DNA from: Notoacmeibacter sp.
Lineage (GTDB): Bacteria; Pseudomonadota; Alphaproteobacteria; Rhizobiales; Rhizobiaceae
DNA: 61,594 bases
NCBI GenBank assembly: GCA_019912385.1
Contig: JAIOIW010000046.1
Coordinates: 1 to 61,594 of the forward strand
Direction: 5' to 3'
Shown: positions 18,255 through 26,519 of the stretch, in pieces
Layout of the letters: every line of letters begins with the position of its first letter
Numbering within the stretch: the first letter of the stretch is position 1
Notes under the pieces: model-generated
Told to the model about the DNA's origin: nothing
The model's input: the letters and a program-made list of their open reading frames with translations, nothing else
Database searches by the model: none
Translations under genes and position numbers: made by a program

Positions 18255-19046
18255 CTAGGCGCGGTCCATCTTGTCGAGGGGTGCGGCCGGATGGAGGCCC
18301 AGAACAGAAGGCCCGCGCCCGAGCGAAGCGCCCTGCGGGGCGAGAACCGGCACGAACACGCGGCGCGACACGCGCTGGGCGACCGGCCGGCCCTGGTAGA
18401 GGCGTTTCTGGGCCTCGACCACGATCACGCCGGAGAATACCGGCCAGAAGCGCCGTCCGGCGCGCTCCAGCGCTGGCGCCAGCCGCATCGCGAACCGTCG
18501 CTGCACCGGCGGAAAGAACAGCGCATCGGCGAAAGCGCCGGGTGTGAAATTGGCGTCGCGCAGCAGGGTCGTGAGCTGACCGCGCGAAAACGGCCGCCCC
18601 GAACCGAACGGCGTGTGCTCGAACCGCGCCCACACGCCACGGCGGTTGGGAACGACCACGATCAGCCGGCCGCCCGGCGAGATCACCCGCCAGGCCTCGT
18701 TCAGCGTCTCTCGCGGATTTTCCGAGTGCTCCAGCATGTGCACCATCAGCAGCCGGTCGATGGAGGAGTCGACCAGCGGCAGTTCCTCGTCGAACACCAG
18801 CGCATTGGCCGACGGCCCCTGCGGCGGCCAGCTTGCCGCGCCCTGGCCGGCCGGCATGAAGGAGAAGACCCGCTCCGCGTCGCCTGCGAACCGGTCGAGC
18901 CATGGGATGGCGTAGCCAAGGCCGACCAGCCTTTCGCTGGCCAGCGGCGCCCACACCGCGGTCAGCGCGCGCGCGATCGAGCGTTCGGCCAGGCGGCCGA
19001 GCGTCGAGGCATAGAAGGCGCGAAGGTCGACGATATCGACATGCAT
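18255..19046 (-). CDS. class I SAM-dependent methyltransferase-like protein
   Basis: A 263-aa protein with a Methyltransf_11-type core: a weak motif I (RLVGLGYAIPWLD), the post-motif stretch SSIDRLLMVHMLEHSENP and motif III WRVISPGGRLIVVVPNR. Motif I lacks the usual GxGxG, so cofactor binding is uncertain. The C-terminal part is basic and unassigned. The gene lies upstream of hisC-tyrC on the same strand and divergent from gloB; this gloB-neighbour methyltransferase is widely conserved in rhizobia, but I know of no tested substrate. The ATG at 19046 is used; the frame is open to 19106. Confidence 0.78.
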   Translation of the reverse strand: MHVDIVDLRAFYASTLGRLAERSIARALTAVWAPLASERLVGLGYAIPWLDRFAGDAERVFSFMPAGQGAASWPPQGPSANALVFDEELPLVDSSIDRLLMVHMLEHSENPRETLNEAWRVISPGGRLIVVVPNRRGVWARFEHTPFGSGRPFSRGQLTTLLRDANFTPGAFADALFFPPVQRRFAMRLAPALERAGRRFWPVFSGVIVVEAQKRLYQGRPVAQRVSRRVFVPVLAPQGASLGRGPSVLGLHPAAPLDKMDRA

Positions 19047-19168
19047 GATGCGGACGGTAGCACGTCGTTTGTGAACATCAAGCAAAGGCCGGTCGTGGTC
19101 CGCCAACGGGGTGACAGTTCAAGCGCATCACCCTATTTTCACCGCGACACCGCAAGCAGGAGACGATG

Positions 19169-19936
19169 ATGGCCTTACAGATCGAGCAGTTCATGTGCCG
19201 CAGCGACAATTTCGGCGTCCTGATCCACGATCCCGAGAGCGGTGCGACCGCCTCAATCGACGCGCCCGAGGAAGGTCCCGTCCTGGAAACGCTGAAGCGC
19301 AAGGGCTGGACGCTCACCCACATTTTCGTCACCCACCATCACCACGACCATGTCGAAGCCAACGAGGCCCTGAAACGGGCTTACGGCGCCGAAATCACCG
19401 GCCCGGCATTCGAGGCCGACCGCATTCCCGGCATCGAGCGGCAGGTCAGCGGCGGCGACAGCTTTTCCTTCGGCTCCGACATCGTCGAGGTGATCGACAC
19501 ACCGGGGCACACTGCCGGTCATGTCTGCTATTACCTCCCGCGCTCGGGCGTCGTCTTCACCGCCGACACGCTGTTTGCGCTCGGCTGCGGTCGCCTGTTC
19601 GAGCGCGGCCCCGAGGTCATGCTGTCGTCGCTGAAGAAGCTCGCCGCCCTGCCGCCTCAGACGGTGGTCTATTGTGGTCACGAATACACCCAGGCCAATG
19701 CCCGTTTCGCCGTGACCGTCGATCCGGACAACAAGGCGCTGGCCGCCCGTGCGCGAGAGATCGACGCGCTGCGCGCCGAAGGCAGGCCGACCCTGCCGAC
19801 GACGATCGGCCGCGAACTGGAAACCAATCCGTTTCTGCGCTGGTCCGATCCGGCCATCCGCGCCCATCTCGGCATGCAGAGCGCGAGCGACGCCGAGGTC
19901 CTTGCCGAGATCCGCAAGCGCAAGGATAACTTTTGA
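19169..19936 (+). CDS. gloB: hydroxyacylglutathione hydrolase (glyoxalase II)
   Basis: A 255-aa metallo-beta-lactamase-fold enzyme with the binuclear metal motif THHHHDH (about residues 56-62), the second-shell DTPGHTAGH, the bridging Asp in [13 protein letters not shown], the CGHEYT motif and a C-terminal glyoxalase II domain (ETNPFLRW). It hydrolyses S-lactoylglutathione to lactate and glutathione. AGGAGA at 19158-19163 favours ATG 19169 over ATG 19166. It converges on the lysoplasmalogenase-like gene 10 bp away. Confidence 0.94.
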   Translation: MALQIEQFMCRSDNFGVLIHDPESGATASIDAPEEGPVLETLKRKGWTLTHIFVTHHHHDHVEANEALKRAYGAEITGPAFEADRIPGIERQVSGGDSFSFGSDIVEVIDTPGHTAGHVCYYLPRSGVVFTADTLFALGCGRLFERGPEVMLSSLKKLAALPPQTVVYCGHEYTQANARFAVTVDPDNKALAARAREIDALRAEGRPTLPTTIGRELETNPFLRWSDPAIRAHLGMQSASDAEVLAEIRKRKDNF

Positions 19937-19946
19937 GGTCCTGGCC

Positions 19947-20615
19947 CTAGCCAGTCATACCGATAAGGATCGTCGCCTGGGCCAGCCAGTAGGCGCCCCA
20001 GACGAACACGTGGACCGCGGGCAGCAGCCGATGATCGGCGGCGACGGCGAACCGCCCCGCGCCGAGCGCCGCGTCGGACGCGATGAACAGGATCGCACCG
20101 GCAAGCACCACCAAATTGGCGTTGAGCGCGGCCGCGACACCCATCGCGAGAATGGCCGCCATGTAGGCGACAACCGGCAGCCTGAGGGCGCGGCCGGCCG
20201 CCGGTACGATCAGCCACCCCATGACCGCGACAAAAGCGGCCATCGCCGCGATCACGCCAATGGCGGCCGCAAGCGGAAGCGTCGCGCCGGTATCGGCCGT
20301 GGCAAACAGTGCGACATAGGCAAGATGCGCGGCCAGGAAGCTCGCCAGGCCACCGACAAAGGCGCGCTCGCCCCGGTAGGCCAGAAAGGCGTCGCCCGCC
20401 GCGCTGAGGACAAGGGCGGCAATCAGCAATACCGGCCCGCCGCGCTCCACGGCGATCACGACCAGCAGCAGCACGCTTGCCAGCTTGGCCGCCGTGCGCC
20501 GCCAATGCGCCGGGCGCTCCAGCATCAGCGCGTAGGTCAACGCGAACAGCGCCGAGAATAGAAGCAGGCCGTTGGCCGTGGTCTCCGGCCCGCCGGGATA
20601 GGGCCAGGCGATCAT
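19947..20615 (-). CDS. lysoplasmalogenase-like membrane protein (YhhN/TMEM86 family)
   Basis: A 222-aa polytopic protein with about eight hydrophobic segments. Features of the YhhN/TMEM86 family include AALVLSAAGDAFLAY in the middle and ILFIASDAALG plus VFVWGAYWLAQATI near the end. Conserved Asp residues lie inside membrane helices. Eukaryotic members hydrolyse the vinyl-ether bond of lysoplasmalogen; the bacterial substrate is not generally known. The start ATG at 20615 overlaps the stop of the upstream transporter (ATGA), so the two are coupled. Confidence 0.8.
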   Translation of the reverse strand: MIAWPYPGGPETTANGLLLFSALFALTYALMLERPAHWRRTAAKLASVLLLVVIAVERGGPVLLIAALVLSAAGDAFLAYRGERAFVGGLASFLAAHLAYVALFATADTGATLPLAAAIGVIAAMAAFVAVMGWLIVPAAGRALRLPVVAYMAAILAMGVAAALNANLVVLAGAILFIASDAALGAGRFAVAADHRLLPAVHVFVWGAYWLAQATILIGMTG

Positions 20616-21499
20616 GCGCGGCTTCCCGCCGCCCGTGTCCTGGCCGTGAACATCGACTTGGCGGCCAGCGCCGCCCCGCCCGTGATCAGCAGGCAGGCGG
20701 CCAGCACCGGCCAGGTCGGCTCGGCGGCACCGGCCGCGATCAGGACCAGCGTCGACAGCAGCGGCGCGGCATAGCTCGCCGCGCCGAGCACCTGGATGTT
20801 GCCGTGCTTGACGCCATGGTCCCAGGTGTAGAACGCCGCGCCGACCGGCATCAGCCCGAGCGCGAGCACGGCCAGCCATTCGCCCGCGCCGGCCGGCCAG
20901 ACCGTCTCCTCCAGCGCGAAGTGGCAGGCGAGCGAAAGCACCGCCGTCGCGGCGCAGAACCCGGTCACCGCCTCGCTCGGCACCTTTGCGAAACGTCGCG
21001 ACATCAGCGAGTAGGACGACCAGACGAACGCGCAGGCCAGCGCCGCCGCATAGCCGAAGCCGTAACGCGCCTCGAAGGCGATGCCCTTGCCGCCGGTGAC
21101 GAGCAGGGCGGTTCCGGCGAGCCCCATGAGGGCGCCGGCGACGTGATGAATGCCGAGCCTTTCGCCGGGCATCAGCGCCGACCCGACCACGATGAACAGC
21201 GGCCAGAGATAGGCGATCAGGCTTGCCTCCACGGCCGGCGCGTTGCGCAGCGCTGTGAAATAGAGGAAATGGTAGCCGAACAGCCCCGCGATCCCGAGCA
21301 GCCAGGCAGCCGCCGGAATGCGCGCGCGATCGCCGCGGTCGCGTCTGAACGCCAGCGCCACAAGGCCGATGGCCGTACCGACGCTGAACGCCAGCGCCGA
21401 CAGCAGGAACGGCGGCACCTGGCCCGATGCCTGCGTGAACAGCGCCAGCAGCGCCCACATCAATATCGCCGAAAACCCGATTGCCGTCGCGCGCGCCAT
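20612..21499 (-). CDS. DMT-superfamily (EamA/YddG-type) exporter
   Basis: A 295-aa protein with ten hydrophobic helices in two EamA repeats. Motifs such as ALRNAPAVEASLIAYLWP and CAFVWSSYSLMSRRF resemble the aromatic amino acid exporter YddG. Such proteins export metabolites across the cytoplasmic membrane; YddG-like aromatic export is an inference from similarity. The ATG at 21499 follows GAAGGAGCG at a good distance and is preferred to the longer frame starting at 21532. It is joined by a 4-bp overlap to the lysoplasmalogenase-like gene downstream. Confidence 0.82.
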   Translation of the reverse strand: MARATAIGFSAILMWALLALFTQASGQVPPFLLSALAFSVGTAIGLVALAFRRDRGDRARIPAAAWLLGIAGLFGYHFLYFTALRNAPAVEASLIAYLWPLFIVVGSALMPGERLGIHHVAGALMGLAGTALLVTGGKGIAFEARYGFGYAAALACAFVWSSYSLMSRRFAKVPSEAVTGFCAATAVLSLACHFALEETVWPAGAGEWLAVLALGLMPVGAAFYTWDHGVKHGNIQVLGAASYAAPLLSTLVLIAAGAAEPTWPVLAACLLITGGAALAAKSMFTARTRAAGSRA

Positions 21500-21535
21500 T
21501 TTCGCTCCTTCGGGCGCGCGGCGAACGCACACCGT

Positions 21536-22330
21536 CTAATCCTGTACGGTGAACCTTGTCGTCCTGACCGTCACCCAGCCGATCGTGCTCTGTATCGCGG
21601 CACTGACGGGTGCGTAAATACCGATACCGTCGATCGGCGCGAAAGTAATCGAAATGCCGGCCTTGCGGCGCAGGAACTCGATCGCCGACGCGCCCTTGTA
21701 GTAGCCGGCCACCGGAACGAATTTGGCCGTGCAGGTCACGGCGGTCCCCTTGTATCCGGCCACCGACACGTTCGAGATCTTCGGATCGGATAGCTTGAAG
21801 TCGGCGCGAAGTTCGCCGTCGAACGCCTTGATCGTGCGGTCGCAGACCGATTGCGGGTCCTTCGCCCGGATCATCAGCGACGTGAAGGGATCGCCGACAG
21901 CGAGAAGATGGTTCTTCGACAATGCCACATAGCCGGGGTCGCCATCCCTCGGCTTGGGAGAGTAGTCATAGGTGACGACATCGCCCTTGGCGAAGGTCAT
22001 CCGCGATGCCGTCCGCTTGCCGCCATTGACATAGCTCATGGCGAAGTCCCGCGGTTGCGGTCCCTGCTCGGTGAAGGTTCCGCTTACCGCCGTCGAGCCG
22101 GCAACCGCGCCGAAAAGGCGGGCCAGACCGGCGCTGCGCAGGCTGGCTTCGAGACGGTAGGTGTCACCGTCGATCGTGGTCGTGACATCCGATACGCCGA
22201 TCTTGAAACCGAGGAGCGATACGGTGTAGCTGCTGCGGTAGGTTTTCGGCCCTTCCAGCGCCTGTGCCCCGCCTGGGAGCACCGCAATGAGAGCCGTGGC
22301 AAGCGCTGCCGAAGTGATGTGTTTCTTCAT
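21536..22330 (-). CDS. DUF3108 domain-containing secreted protein
   Basis: A 264-aa protein with a classical signal peptide (MKKHITSAALATALIAVLPG, cleavage probably after AQA) and one DUF3108 domain. Family features are SYTVSLLGFKIG near the mature N-terminus and a C-terminal YKGASAIEFLRRKAGISITF segment. DUF3108 proteins are predicted periplasmic beta-barrel-like lipocalin relatives with no settled function. The two Cys residues (about 165 and 202) could form a disulfide. It lies 36 bp downstream of nothing on its own strand and just 3' of the DMT gene frame. Confidence 0.78.
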   Translation of the reverse strand: MKKHITSAALATALIAVLPGGAQALEGPKTYRSSYTVSLLGFKIGVSDVTTTIDGDTYRLEASLRSAGLARLFGAVAGSTAVSGTFTEQGPQPRDFAMSYVNGGKRTASRMTFAKGDVVTYDYSPKPRDGDPGYVALSKNHLLAVGDPFTSLMIRAKDPQSVCDRTIKAFDGELRADFKLSDPKISNVSVAGYKGTAVTCTAKFVPVAGYYKGASAIEFLRRKAGISITFAPIDGIGIYAPVSAAIQSTIGWVTVRTTRFTVQD

Positions 22331-22538
22331 GCGACAATATCCCCCGGCTGGCGCGGCCAGCCGTGTCTTGCGTCCCTCGCGCGCCATTGTCTCCGGAAAA
22401 TCGGCAAAGTTGTGATCGTGCGCGATGCGGCGGGTCGGCCGGTCGGGGCGCATGCGGTCGCGACGGGACCGCATCCTTTGGCGGGCATGCGGTCCTTTTC
22501 GCCTTCCCGATGCGCGCCTTGCCCGCCCGGCGGCGGGG

Positions 22539-22712
22539 CTATGCGCCGGGCACGGTAGCGAGGTCCGCGCCGAGATAATAGGGCCAGATCAGGATTGCCA
22601 GGACCCCCCTCCAGAAGGTGAGATCCAGGTAGCCGAGCGTGAACAGCCAGCCGGCACACCAGATCAGCCCCAGGCCGCCATGCTGTTCGATCCGAATGCG
22701 CTGCTTTTCCAT
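22539..22712 (-). CDS. small two-helix membrane protein (57 aa)
   Basis: This ORF begins at ATG 22712, 7 nt after a GAGGAG ribosome-binding site, and ends at TAG 22539. The protein starts with a polar MEKQRIRIEQHGG and has two hydrophobic segments (about residues 15-32 and 36-50) rich in Trp and Tyr, including FWRGVLAILIWPYYLGAD. It is too short for many gene finders. The good start signal, membrane-protein composition and lack of any competing gene make it credible. I do not recognise a family. It lies between the DUF3108 gene and rpmB. Confidence 0.65.
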   Translation of the reverse strand: MEKQRIRIEQHGGLGLIWCAGWLFTLGYLDLTFWRGVLAILIWPYYLGADLATVPGA

Positions 22713-22953
22713 GATTGGGTCTCCTCGTTGTTTCCCTGCGCCGGAAAATCCTGTAAAGGGTCCGCGTCGAGTTTGCCATGAAACGTGGCGCTGCGAAAAC
22801 AGGTGCTTCCGGCAGCATGGATGGCTTGACGCACTGACCGATTACCACTATGGAACGGCGGATTTTCCAAGAGGCCGCCGGCAACGAGATGCGCTTCCCG
22901 CGAGGTTATGGTGCATCGCCGGAAATTGGGCCCAGAAATGAAGGTAACAAAAG

Positions 22954-23247
22954 ATGTCCCGCGCTTGTGAACTGACCGGCAAGTCCGTCATGTCCGGCAA
23001 CAATGTTAGCCACGCCAACAACCGCACCAAGCGGCGCTTCCTGCCCAACCTGGTCCACGTCACGCTGATGTCGGAAGCCATGGGCCAGAGCTATCGCCTG
23101 CGCATTTCGGCCCATGCCCTGCGCACCGTGGAGCACCGCGGCGGTCTCGACGCGTTCCTGGCCAAGGCCGATACCGCGGAGCTGTCCCAGCGCGCGCGCC
23201 TGCTCAAGAAGCAGATTGCCAAGAAGGCGGCGGAACAGGCAGCCTGA
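22954..23247 (+). CDS. rpmB: 50S ribosomal protein L28
   Basis: A 97-aa basic protein beginning [20 protein letters not shown], the signature N-terminus of L28, with [15 protein letters not shown] following. The alphaproteobacterial C-terminal extension ([15 protein letters not shown]) is present. Part of the large ribosomal subunit. It is probably transcribed alone and followed by a clear hairpin terminator before the transporter gene. Confidence 0.97.
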   Translation: MSRACELTGKSVMSGNNVSHANNRTKRRFLPNLVHVTLMSEAMGQSYRLRISAHALRTVEHRGGLDAFLAKADTAELSQRARLLKKQIAKKAAEQAA

Positions 23248-23277
23248 ATTCAGGCTTTCTGACAATCCGATCCAGCG

Positions 23278-23305
23278 CAGGCCGGGCAACCGGCCTGTTT
23301 TCGTT
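23278..23305 (+). terminator. rho-independent terminator after rpmB
   Basis: An 8-bp GC stem CAGGCCGG / CCGGCCTG (23278-23285 and 23290-23297) closes a GCAA tetraloop of the stable GNRA type and is followed by TTTTCGTT. A 16-bp palindrome spanning the rpmB stop (23241-23256) could form an additional hairpin. The terminator lies immediately before the leader of the transporter gene, so it could also act in attenuation. Confidence 0.75.
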
Positions 23306-23312
23306 ACTCCAA

Positions 23313-23342
23313 CTGGTGGCATCACCCAGGATAAAAAAATGC
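23313..23342 (+). promoter_or_regulatory. candidate preQ1-I-type riboswitch
   Basis: The last 30 nt up to and across the start codon of the queuosine-precursor transporter can form a compact H-type pseudoknot. Stem 1 is CTGG (23313-23316) with CCAG (23326-23329). GCAT in the loop (23319-23322) can pair with ATGC (23339-23342), which contains the start codon. The joining strand GATAAAAAA is A-rich. Small preQ1-I aptamers have this layout, A-rich tail and location. The Shine-Dalgarno-like CAGGA (23327-23331) overlaps stem 1, so folding would hide it. Stem 1 is one pair shorter than in typical examples, so this is a candidate only. Confidence 0.45.
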
Positions 23343-23980
23343 GGATCAAGAAGGCATATCTTCCGTTCATCGCCGCGATGTGCGCGGTGGTCGTACTCTC
23401 GAACTATTTCGTTCAGTTCCCGGTCCAGGCCGCCATCGGCCCGGTCAATCTCGCCGACCTCCTGACCTGGGGCGCCTTCACCTATCCCGTCGCCTTCCTC
23501 GTCACCGACCTGACGAACCGCCGTTTCGGTTCGGCCGGCGCGCGCCGCGTCGTCGTCGTTGGTTTCGTCCTCGCGGTCGCGCTGTCCGTCCTGCTCGCCA
23601 CCCCGCGCATCGCGATCGCGTCGGGCTCGGCGTTCCTCGTCGCGCAATTGCTCGACGTCGCCGTCTTCGAGAAATTGCGCCGCTCTGCGTGGTGGAAGGC
23701 GCCGCTGATCTCGTCCTTCGCCGGATCGGTCATCGATACGCTGTTGTTTTTCGGCGTCGCCTTTTCGGCCCGCTTCGCCTTCATCGATGCCGGTTTCGGC
23801 ATGGAGGACGGCTCGCTCGCCTTCCCGGTGCCGTTCCTCGGTGTGGGCGCGCAGGTTCCGCTCTGGACATCGCTCGCGGCCGGCGATTTCGTCGTCAAGA
23901 TCCTCGTCGCGCTGGTCCTGCTGGCGCCCTACCGGGTGCTGCGCGCCTTCATCTCCGACCGCAGCGCGGTTCCGGCCTAG
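23339..23980 (+). CDS. queuosine precursor transporter (YhhQ/VUT family)
   Basis: A 213-aa membrane protein with about six hydrophobic helices and the family motifs VLSNYFVQFPV near the N-terminus, FTYPVAFLVTDLTNRRFG and a conserved C-terminal KILVALVLLAPYR. YhhQ/QueT-like proteins import queuosine precursors such as preQ0/preQ1 for tRNA modification. The start is ATG 23339; the frame is open further upstream, but that part is the rpmB terminator and leader. The preceding sequence resembles a preQ1 aptamer, which agrees with this substrate. Confidence 0.85.
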   Translation: MRIKKAYLPFIAAMCAVVVLSNYFVQFPVQAAIGPVNLADLLTWGAFTYPVAFLVTDLTNRRFGSAGARRVVVVGFVLAVALSVLLATPRIAIASGSAFLVAQLLDVAVFEKLRRSAWWKAPLISSFAGSVIDTLLFFGVAFSARFAFIDAGFGMEDGSLAFPVPFLGVGAQVPLWTSLAAGDFVVKILVALVLLAPYRVLRAFISDRSAVPA

Positions 23981-23986
23981 GCGCAT

Positions 23987-24019
23987 CGGCGCGCCTGTGC
24001 TTCGATGCACGGCGCGCCG
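23987..24019 (+). terminator. GC-rich hairpin after the transporter gene
   Basis: CGGCGCGCC (23987-23995) and GTGC pair with GCAC and GGCGCGCCG (24011-24019) around a TTCGAT loop, with one bulged T. The 13-bp stem directly follows the stop codon and probably ends transcription or stabilises the 3' end. There is no T tract, so a strictly rho-independent mechanism is uncertain. Confidence 0.5.
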
Positions 24020-24026
24020 CCATTCC

Positions 24027-24040
24027 ATTCAATATTGAAT
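24027..24040. promoter_or_regulatory. perfect 14-bp AT-rich palindrome upstream of DUF4260 gene
   Basis: ATTCAATATTGAAT is a perfect palindrome in an AT-rich block (24020-24095) that stands out from GC-rich surroundings. It lies about 85 bp before the DUF4260 start codon and could be an operator for a dimeric regulator. No regulator gene is adjacent, so the role is a guess. Confidence 0.35.
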
Positions 24041-24123
24041 ACCTGGTCACCATAATTCGGTAATTATATTACAATCTTGAATATATTAGTCTGGCTTCAG
24101 TTTCGCACACAAGGAGCTGAACC

Positions 24124-24522
24124 ATGCATGGATATGTCGAGGGCGCACCGAAAACACTGCTACGCATCGAAGGTCTCGCAGCCCTGGCGCTGGCGGCCTT
24201 CGCCTATTGGCACTCGGGCGCGGGATGGAGCATCTTCGCCCTGCTATTCCTCGCGCCCGACCTCGCCATGACCGGCTATCTGGCCGGCCCGAGGGCAGGC
24301 GCGGTGATCTACAACGTCGCCCACACCTATGCCGTCCCGCTCGCCTGCATTGCGGCGGGAATGGCCCTGTCATGGCCTGTTGCGACGCACGCCGGTCTGA
24401 TCTGGGCGGCACATGTAGGTTTCGACCGGTTTCTCGGCTATGGCCTGAAATACGGCAACGGATTCGGCTTCACGCATCTCGGTCTGATCGGCAGGGCGCG
24501 CCGGGAACCAGACGGCCATTGA
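24124..24522 (+). CDS. DUF4260 family membrane protein
   Basis: A 132-aa polytopic protein with four hydrophobic segments and the DUF4260 features APDLAMTGYLAGPRAGAVIYN and a C-terminal HVGFDRFLGYGLKYGNGFGFTHLG. The function of the family is not known. AAGGAG lies 8 nt before the ATG. The upstream region is AT-rich with a perfect palindrome, so expression may be controlled separately. It stands alone on the plus strand, convergent with the VOC protein gene. Confidence 0.78.
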   Translation: MHGYVEGAPKTLLRIEGLAALALAAFAYWHSGAGWSIFALLFLAPDLAMTGYLAGPRAGAVIYNVAHTYAVPLACIAAGMALSWPVATHAGLIWAAHVGFDRFLGYGLKYGNGFGFTHLGLIGRARREPDGH

Positions 24523-24532
24523 AGCCCGCTAC

Positions 24533-24919
24533 TCAGCTTTCGGGCGCACCGGCGAACGCGCTGCCTTCGACCGCTTCGAGGATGGCGAAGACATTGCCCT
24601 CGGTGTCCCTGAAGGATACGAGGTAGCCCACGCCGGGAATGAGCGTCTTGGGCACGACGATCGTGCCGCCCTGAGCCTCGATCCGCGCCGCGTATTCATC
24701 GGCCGACGGAACGTCGATCGTCGGCGTCGCCGACTGCCAGGCTTCCTCGCGTTTGGCGATCCCGGCGCCGACGGCGCCCGGATCGCCGCAGGTGTTCAAG
24801 AGCCAGTAGGGGATCGGCCCCTCCAGCTTGGTGACATTCCAGCCAAACACCTCGTTGTAAAACCGGCACGCCCGTTCGGGATCGTCGGCCGCGATGTCGA
24901 TGTGCACGAATTTCGGCAT
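24533..24919 (-). CDS. VOC (glyoxalase-fold) family protein
   Basis: A 128-aa protein with one vicinal-oxygen-chelate domain. It starts MPKFVHIDIAADDPERACRF, has FYNEVFGWNV in the first half, and PKTLIPGVGYLVSFRDTEGN followed by FAILEA at the end. VOC proteins include glyoxalases, dioxygenases and resistance proteins; the substrate cannot be called here. An AAGGA site lies about 9 nt before ATG 24919. An alternative ATG at 24928 overlaps that site and is less likely. Confidence 0.8.
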   Translation of the reverse strand: MPKFVHIDIAADDPERACRFYNEVFGWNVTKLEGPIPYWLLNTCGDPGAVGAGIAKREEAWQSATPTIDVPSADEYAARIEAQGGTIVVPKTLIPGVGYLVSFRDTEGNVFAILEAVEGSAFAGAPES

Positions 24920-25050
24920 GACCGTCATCCTTCGCTCAGAAGGGAGATCAGACAGCGAGACGGATCCCAATGCGATGACCGATGTCAACACGGCGCAGCG
25001 GCCGGTTCATTCGGTTGACAGACACCAGTTGGAGGTAGGCTTAGACCGCG

Positions 25051-25431
25051 CTAGCAAAATGCCCTTTGGGGCCAACGCGCTTCCTTCACCACCCAGTCGT
25101 TTTGTTTCTTTTCCATTATGAAGGTCACTAGACAGCCATCGGAATGAATAACCCCCCCGCCGAATGTCTCTGTCTTGATAAATGAGGATGAACCAATAGT
25201 AGTTACGGTGCCACTGGTTGTCGTCGGGATCGCATATGTTCCACCGCCCCAACGGTACTGAACAACCCTATTTCCCTCCGAGGTTTCAAATTCATTTACC
25301 GGTTTGCCCCAATCAATTTGAATATCCGTATATGACCTACCAATATAAGGCTTAACGGCGCTTGATACGCACCCAAAGAAGGATAACATTACTACCAAAA
25401 AGGGCGTGAACTTTATGACCAGTCTATACAT
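25051..25431 (-). CDS. putative lipoprotein of unknown function, AT-rich
   Basis: A 126-aa protein with a signal segment ending in a lipobox-like SFFGC (Cys about residue 21) and a predicted beta-rich mature part. It includes a DIQIDWGKPVNEFE segment reminiscent of small SmpA/OmlA-like lipoproteins and a Gly/Thr-rich stretch (WGGGTYAIPTTTSG). Its base composition is clearly lower in GC than that of both neighbours and codon use is less biased. This suggests recent acquisition. No close family is recognised. It is isolated between the VOC gene and the phytase-like gene. Confidence 0.6.
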   Translation of the reverse strand: MYRLVIKFTPFLVVMLSFFGCVSSAVKPYIGRSYTDIQIDWGKPVNEFETSEGNRVVQYRWGGGTYAIPTTTSGTVTTIGSSSFIKTETFGGGVIHSDGCLVTFIMEKKQNDWVVKEARWPQRAFC

Positions 25432-25526
25432 AAATTAAGCTCCAGCATATTCTGCTCCAATTTGGCAGCCTACGCCCTTGGCAGAATATGCCAAAGAAGC
25501 AAAAAATAAAATCGCAAATAACGGCC

Positions 25527-26513
25527 CTACTCGGCCAGCTTGAACTCCAGGTAGAGACTGCGTTGCAGGATGGAATGGTTGTCGTCGGAAACAAGCGACA
25601 GGCGGACCGTCCCATCCGGTGCAATCCAGATGTCCATGCCTTCCATGTTGTCGATCTGGTAGGCCATGTTGGCGGTGAACAGGATTTTGCCGTCGAGCAG
25701 CGCGCCCTTGCCGATCGTCGCGCCGTCGATGCGCCGAAGCTGCACACCGACGCCGACGGCCATCGAAAAGCTGCGCTCCAGGATCACCAGGTCGCCGCCG
25801 GGCAGGAAGGCGCCGTCCGTGATGTCGAATTCGCCGCTCTTGCGCACGGCAAAGATACCCTTCTTCGGCCCCTCCAGCACCGCGCCGAATATGTTGCCGT
25901 TCTTGTCGAGGCTCTTTTCCGACACGACCACGCGCGCGCCCTGAAGCGGACTGTCGGCCGGCGCGAAGGCAACGGTCTCGAAGCCGCGATTGGAACGCAA
26001 TTCCCGGGCGGGGACAAGAAAATCGAGATCGCGCAATGGCCGGCCCGCGCCTTCGGTGCCCAGGCGGAACTCCGAAATGCGATGGTTGCGCTCGAAACTG
26101 ACCGTCGCGAGATCGCCCCTCACGGCAAGGCCCTCGGCATCGGCATGGTACTTGTTTTCCAGGGTCTTGCCATCGGCGCCGCGCATTTCGTCCATGCGCA
26201 CGTCTCCGACGCCGGCAGGTCGGTCCTCGCCGTCGCGCCCGATCCGCCCGGTCAGCCAGAATCCGGTATCGGTGACGGCAACGAAAGCGTTCCCCGCGTC
26301 GCGGAACCGGAACGCGGAGATGGCGCCGAAGTGGCGCGTGTCGCCAACCATCTCCAGCCCGCCGACGAATTCAAGCGGTCCGAACCGCACCTCCGGCGAC
26401 CCGATGCGAAACCGGCTGATCCGGCCTGTCTCCACCGATACGTCGAAAGCGAGCACCGGAGTGGCCGATAGCAGGGCGATACCGGCCAGGGCGCTTGCGA
26501 AGGCGCGCCGCAT
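25527..26513 (-). CDS. secreted esterase-like (phytase-like domain) protein
   Basis: A 328-aa protein with a signal peptide (first 22 residues, cleavage near VLA/FDV) and a beta-propeller-like domain matching the esterase-like activity of phytase family. Features are FVAVTDTGFW, YHADAEGLAV, NRGFETVAFAP and NMEGMDIWIAPDG. Family proteins are exported and bind or hydrolyse phosphoester compounds, but substrates are mostly untested. The gene lies 6 bp downstream of cobT and may be transcribed with it. Confidence 0.75.
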   Translation of the reverse strand: MRRAFASALAGIALLSATPVLAFDVSVETGRISRFRIGSPEVRFGPLEFVGGLEMVGDTRHFGAISAFRFRDAGNAFVAVTDTGFWLTGRIGRDGEDRPAGVGDVRMDEMRGADGKTLENKYHADAEGLAVRGDLATVSFERNHRISEFRLGTEGAGRPLRDLDFLVPARELRSNRGFETVAFAPADSPLQGARVVVSEKSLDKNGNIFGAVLEGPKKGIFAVRKSGEFDITDGAFLPGGDLVILERSFSMAVGVGVQLRRIDGATIGKGALLDGKILFTANMAYQIDNMEGMDIWIAPDGTVRLSLVSDDNHSILQRSLYLEFKLAE

Positions 26514-26519
26514 TGTCGC

